Shown here piece by piece: positions 6,320-9,717 of a stretch of 9,717 bases of DNA. How positions within the stretch are numbered: the stretch's first letter is position 1; every line of letters starts with the position of its first letter. The stretch is from Bacteroidales bacterium (GTDB taxonomy: Bacteria; Bacteroidota; Bacteroidia; Bacteroidales; UBA932). The DNA is taken from NCBI GenBank assembly GCA_016283985.1, contig JAEENZ010000236.1, positions 1-9,717 on the forward strand. The letters are read 5' to 3'. Below the pieces are notes generated by a model that was not told where the DNA came from, did no database searches, and saw only the letters and a program-made list of their open reading frames with translations. Both the position numbers and the translations under genes were made by a program.

Positions 6320-9061
6320 ATGAACCGATACCTCCGTTTTGCGGGAATCGCGATTCTGCTGATTCTTGCGGCATGCAACAGGGATTATTCCCGGAAGGGG
6401 AATGTGGTTACTGCCAATGGCATATCCTTCCGGGTGGTAGGGGAAAAGGTCATCCGTGTGACCAAAGGAGACATCTCCCGGGAGAGCCTCGTTGTGCTGC
6501 CGCAGAAGGGGAGGGTAAGGTTCAAAGTTGGAAGCGACAATGGAACCGTGACCGTCAGCACCTCGTCGGTCCGTGCTTCGGTGAGCCCCGATGGCATCAT
6601 CTCCTTTGCCGACATGGAGGGCAACCTGCTGCTCGGGGGCGGCACCATCTCCCTAACCCCAAAAGAGGTTGAGGGCAAGGGAAGCTATGAGGTCCGAACC
6701 GTGTTCGACAGCCCGGAAGGGGAGTCCCTTTATGGCCTCGGGCAGCACCAGACCGGGGAATTCGACCGCCGGGGCACCGACGAGGAACTCTATCAGTACA
6801 ACACCAAGGTAAGCGTTCCCTTCGTGGTCAGCACGCGCGGATACGGCCTTCTTTTCGATGCGTATTCATACAGCCGCTGGGGCAATCCTGCCGGTTACTT
6901 GCAGCTCGGCGAGCAACTGAAACTCTACGACAAAAACGGCAACCCGGGAGCACTGACCGGCACCTATACTGCAAAGGATGGCAGGCGCCTCGTCCGCCGC
7001 GAAGACAGCCTGTACTTCGAAAACGAGTGGGCTATCAGGAATCTTCCGGATTTCCCGCTGAACGGCGCCAAAGTGATTTATGAAGGCTATGTCGAAGCCC
7101 CTCAGTCCGGGGAATACCGTTTTACGCAGTACTATGCCGGATTCCAACGCACGCTGGTGGGTGGACGGGAAGTGATGTCCCGCCGCTGGCGTCCGGCCTG
7201 GAACCCGAACAGCTATAAGTTCTCCGCGAACCTGGAAGCCGGGGTGCGTACTCCTCTACGCATCGAGTGGGATCCGGACGGCGACGTCTCATATCTCGGG
7301 CTGCGGGTCGCCCCTCTGCAAAGCCCCGAAGAGCAGGCAAGGCTCAGTTTTTGGTCGGAATTCGAGCCGGGGGCGGACTTCTACTTCATAGCCGGTGCCT
7401 CATACGATGAAATCATCCACGGCTACCGCATCCTAACCGGCAGGGCCCAGGTGCTGCCGAAGTGGGCGATGGGTTTCTGGCAGAGCAGGGAGCGCTATTC
7501 CACCCAGGAAGACCTGGTAGGAACCCTTCAGGAGTTCCGCCGCCGGGGCATCCCGGTCGACAACATAGTCCAGGACTGGCAGTACTGGAAAGACGACCAG
7601 TGGGGCTCCCACGACTTCGACGAAACCCGCTATCCCGATCCGGAAAAGATGTTGGACGATGTGCACGCCCTCCACGGCCGTTTCATGATCAGCGTCTGGC
7701 CCAAGTTCTACACGAGCACCGACAACTACAAAGCCCTGCGCGATGCCGGCTATACCTACGAGAACGCCGTTCGCGACTCCGTGCAGGACTGGCTGGGGCA
7801 TCGCCAGACCTTCTACGATGCCTATGCCGAGGGCGGCCGCAAGTTGTTCTGGGAGCAGATGGACTCTCATCTCTACAGCAAGTACGGCCGAAAGATAGAT
7901 GCATGGTGGATGGACGCGAGCGAGCCCAACCTCCGGGACTGCCTGCCCAAGGAATACATGCAGTGGCTGCTTACCCCCACGGCCCTGGGTCCTGCCACTG
8001 AATATTACAACGCATACGCACTGGTGAATGCGCAGGCCATCTATGAGGGCCAGCGCGGGGTGGATCCCGACAAGCGGGTGTTCCTCCTCACGCGCAACGG
8101 ATTCGCCGGCCTGCAGCGCTACTCCACCGCCACCTGGAGCGGGGACATAGGCACGTCCTGGACGGACATGCAGATGCAGATTACCGCGGGCCTGGGCTAT
8201 TCCATGGCCGGCCTTCCTTTCTGGGGGATGGACATAGGAGGATTCAGCGTGATGGGCAAGTTCCAGGATGTCGCCAACCGTGCCGAGTGGCAGGAACTCC
8301 AGACGCGCTGGCATCAGTTCGGCATCTTCGTTCCCCTCTTCCGCACCCACGGCCAGTGGCCCCGCCGCGAGCTATGGAACATCGCCGAGCCTGGCACTCC
8401 CGCCTACGAGAGCATCCTCTGGTACATGAAACTCCGCTATCGGCTGATGCCCTACCTGTATTCCCTGGCGGGGATGGTGCACTTCGAGGATTATACCATG
8501 ATGCGCGGCCTGCCGATGGACTTCCCGGATGATCCCACCGCGCGGCTGGTGGCCGACCAGTGGATGTTCGGCCCGGCCCTGATGCCCTGCCCCGTGTGCG
8601 AATACAAGGCCCGAAGCCGCGATGTCTATCTGCCTGCAGGCACTTGGTATGATTTCTACACCGAGAAGGCTCTGGAAGGGGATCAGCCCATAGAGGCCGC
8701 TGCCCCTTATGAGAGGATCCCGCTGTTCGTGAAGGGCGGTTCCATAATACCTATGGGGCCCGACATGCAGTGGTGTGATGAAAAGCCTGCCGACCCGCTG
8801 GAAATCGTGGTTTATCCCGGAGCGGATGCCGTGTTTACCCTATATGAAGACGACGGTCTGACCTATGCCTACGAGAAAGGGGCATATTCAATGATTCCTC
8901 TGTTGTGGGATGATGCCGCCGGCGTGCTGACCATAGGCGAACGCAGCGGTTTCTACCCCGGAATGCTTTCCGAGCGCAGATTCCTTATTCGCCTTGCGAG
9001 ATCAGCCGAAACAAAGGAGGCGTGTTATACTGGTAGAGGAATGACTATAGCTCTGCGTTGA
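6320..9061 (+). CDS. GH31 alpha-xylosidase lipoprotein with PA14 insert (xyloglucan-type)
   Basis: Predicted retaining alpha-xylosidase that removes non-reducing-end xylose from xyloglucan oligosaccharides. It has 913 residues. Residues 1-19 are a lipoprotein signal peptide ending in LAAC (Cys19). The GH31 N-terminal beta-sandwich (about 28-370, LYGLGQHQTG at 137-146) is interrupted by a PA14-like domain at about 225-335 (YEGYVEAPQSGEYRF, RWRPAWNP, LRIEWDPDGDVSYLGLRV). The barrel starts at PKWAMGFWQSRERY (380-393). Nucleophile Asp532 lies in WWMDASEPN and acid/base Asp609 in TWSGDIGTSW; FRTHGQWPRRELW (674-686) follows. The C-terminal beta-domains include YLPAGTWYDFYT and LYEDDGLTYAYEKG and look complete. 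The same architecture occurs in Cellvibrio CjXyl31A and the Bacteroides ovatus xyloglucan-locus GH31. Its own promoter candidate lies just upstream, and its 3' end overlaps the opposing YiiX-like gene by 17 bp. Alpha-glucosidase activity is the main alternative. Confidence 0.92.
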   Translation: MNRYLRFAGIAILLILAACNRDYSRKGNVVTANGISFRVVGEKVIRVTKGDISRESLVVLPQKGRVRFKVGSDNGTVTVSTSSVRASVSPDGIISFADMEGNLLLGGGTISLTPKEVEGKGSYEVRTVFDSPEGESLYGLGQHQTGEFDRRGTDEELYQYNTKVSVPFVVSTRGYGLLFDAYSYSRWGNPAGYLQLGEQLKLYDKNGNPGALTGTYTAKDGRRLVRREDSLYFENEWAIRNLPDFPLNGAKVIYEGYVEAPQSGEYRFTQYYAGFQRTLVGGREVMSRRWRPAWNPNSYKFSANLEAGVRTPLRIEWDPDGDVSYLGLRVAPLQSPEEQARLSFWSEFEPGADFYFIAGASYDEIIHGYRILTGRAQVLPKWAMGFWQSRERYSTQEDLVGTLQEFRRRGIPVDNIVQDWQYWKDDQWGSHDFDETRYPDPEKMLDDVHALHGRFMISVWPKFYTSTDNYKALRDAGYTYENAVRDSVQDWLGHRQTFYDAYAEGGRKLFWEQMDSHLYSKYGRKIDAWWMDASEPNLRDCLPKEYMQWLLTPTALGPATEYYNAYALVNAQAIYEGQRGVDPDKRVFLLTRNGFAGLQRYSTATWSGDIGTSWTDMQMQITAGLGYSMAGLPFWGMDIGGFSVMGKFQDVANRAEWQELQTRWHQFGIFVPLFRTHGQWPRRELWNIAEPGTPAYESILWYMKLRYRLMPYLYSLAGMVHFEDYTMMRGLPMDFPDDPTARLVADQWMFGPALMPCPVCEYKARSRDVYLPAGTWYDFYTEKALEGDQPIEAAAPYERIPLFVKGGSIIPMGPDMQWCDEKPADPLEIVVYPGADAVFTLYEDDGLTYAYEKGAYSMIPLLWDDAAGVLTIGERSGFYPGMLSERRFLIRLARSAETKEACYTGRGMTIALR

Positions 9062-9686
9062 CGGTCTTCAACACCGCTGCACCAGACATGTCCTGCGGAT
9101 TGGTCCCAGGGATGTCCTGAGGGATTTCCTGGCCGATAAGGGCGAAGAGCTGCTGCCAGTAGAGGGGGAATTCTCCCTCCGAATTCTTGAAATTCATCGG
9201 CTTCTCGTCGAAAATGAAAGCGCCGTTCTCCGTGCGGTAGCTTTCGCGTACCAGTTCGCTGCAATAGAGCGCGCCGTTGTTCGGCAGGAATGCAACGTCG
9301 TAGGGGAGTCCCAGGAACTGCTTGGCGTTCTCCACGTACTGAGCAGCTTTCCGGCTGTCTTTCAGGCGTTTGACTATGTATGTGGGCTGGGAACCGTCTT
9401 TCAGCGTAAAGTCTTTTAACATGGTGTCCAGCGGGTGGCGGTCCACTCCGTGCTTGATGGTGGCGTCGATTATCCAGGTGGTGTCTTTGCCTACTTCCAG
9501 TATTGCCACGTGAATCAGGTTGAGGGCGTCTTTGCTTCCCGTGGCGGCGCTGATCGCCCCGTCCATCTCGGACTCATCCAGACTGTAATCCCCGGGTATT
9601 CCAACGAAAAGCAGGTCTCCGGTCTTGATGCCGCTCTGGCAACTTGCCAATAAAATGGCTGTTACGATAAATAATACTCTTTTCAT
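9045..9686 (-). CDS. YiiX/YebB-like permuted papain-fold lipoprotein (putative cysteine hydrolase)
   Basis: A 213-residue member of the YiiX/YebB group of the NlpC/P60-related permuted papain fold, probably an amidase or peptidase acting in the envelope; its substrate cannot be read from the sequence. Residues 1-16 are a lipoprotein signal peptide with lipobox LASC (Cys16). The fold markers appear in permuted order: KTGDLLF (21-27), catalytic His59 in IHVAI, then catalytic Cys142 in LYCSELV, with GLPYDVAFLPNNG (126-138) just before it. The C-terminal IPGTNPQDMS (192-201) resembles other Bacteroidota members of this group. The protein appears full length. The start is the ATG at 9684-9686, directly behind a -7-like box. 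Its stop lies inside the end of the GH31 gene. There is no sequence link to carbohydrate use, and it may be a bystander of the glycosidase locus. Confidence 0.85.
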   Translation of the reverse strand: MKRVLFIVTAILLASCQSGIKTGDLLFVGIPGDYSLDESEMDGAISAATGSKDALNLIHVAILEVGKDTTWIIDATIKHGVDRHPLDTMLKDFTLKDGSQPTYIVKRLKDSRKAAQYVENAKQFLGLPYDVAFLPNNGALYCSELVRESYRTENGAFIFDEKPMNFKNSEGEFPLYWQQLFALIGQEIPQDIPGTNPQDMSGAAVLKTVNAEL

Positions 9687-9690
9687 ACCG

Positions 9691-9698
9691 CAAATATA
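9691..9698 (-). promoter_or_regulatory. candidate -7 promoter box for the YiiX-like gene
   Basis: On the minus strand this reads TATATTTG, an exact match to the Bacteroidota -7 consensus TAnnTTTG. It ends 4 bp before the ATG, so the transcript would be leaderless or nearly so. The -33 element would fall at or beyond the window edge and cannot be checked. Nothing else is recognisable in 9699-9717. Confidence 0.5.
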
Positions 9699-9717
9699 GC
9701 AAATCCCCCATGACCTT

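Noticed and set aside
7433..8350. 305-codon minus-strand open frame opposite the GH31 barrel
   Set aside because: It is an antisense shadow of the catalytic region, whose codons are constrained by the GH31 motifs. It has no independent domain.
1..9717. tRNA or rRNA genes, CRISPR arrays, IS ends, long direct repeats, defence or phage modules
   Set aside because: The bases are almost fully occupied by six recognisable genes. No tRNA-like stretch, regular repeat-spacer pattern, transposase or terminal inverted repeat was seen on reading.

Overview
The window is a gene-dense piece of a Bacteroidota (probably Bacteroidales) chromosome that carries a small plant-polysaccharide saccharification locus. 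The phylum assignment rests on three things. The glycoside hydrolase mix is typical of Bacteroidales loci. There are TAnnTTTG-type -7 promoter boxes in front of two genes and a degenerate one in front of a third. The start codons lack clear Shine-Dalgarno sequences and sit behind short A/T-rich leaders. The coding DNA is G+C-rich for the order, which fits some gut or rumen Bacteroidales, but I cannot name a genus. No RNA gene, CRISPR array, insertion sequence or frameshifted gene is visible.

Layout, left to right: (1) 1-725 (+), the C-terminal half of a GPH-family (MelB/YicJ/XylP-like) sugar:cation symporter. (2) 728-1696 (+), a GH5 (subfamily 2-like) endoglucanase lipoprotein starting 2 bp after the symporter stop. 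(3) 1693-4074 (+), a cytoplasmic GH94 cellobiose-phosphorylase-like enzyme that overlaps gene 2 by ATGA. Genes 1-3 look like one operon. (4) 4028-6265 (-), an exported GH2 beta-galactosidase convergent with gene 3 and overlapping its 3' end by 47 bp. (5) 6320-9061 (+), a GH31 alpha-xylosidase lipoprotein with an inserted PA14 domain, divergent from gene 4 across a 54-bp spacer that holds candidate promoters for both. (6) 9045-9686 (-), a YiiX-like permuted papain-fold lipoprotein, convergent with gene 5 and overlapping it by 17 bp.

Working model (inference): GH5, GH2 and PA14-GH31 are the activities needed to dismantle galactoxyloglucan. The endoglucanase cuts the beta-1,4-glucan backbone, beta-galactosidase removes terminal galactose, and alpha-xylosidase removes exposed xylose. 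The symporter would import the resulting cellobiose or a related disaccharide, and the GH94 enzyme would split it with phosphate to glucose-1-phosphate and glucose. This replaces the GH3 beta-glucosidase end step of known Bacteroides xyloglucan loci. No SusC/SusD pair or sensor is visible here. The YiiX-like protein has no obvious sugar role and may be an unrelated neighbour.

Apart from the 54-bp divergent spacer, a 2-bp gap and 31 bp at the right edge, every base lies in a gene. No stretch of 300 bases lacks one.
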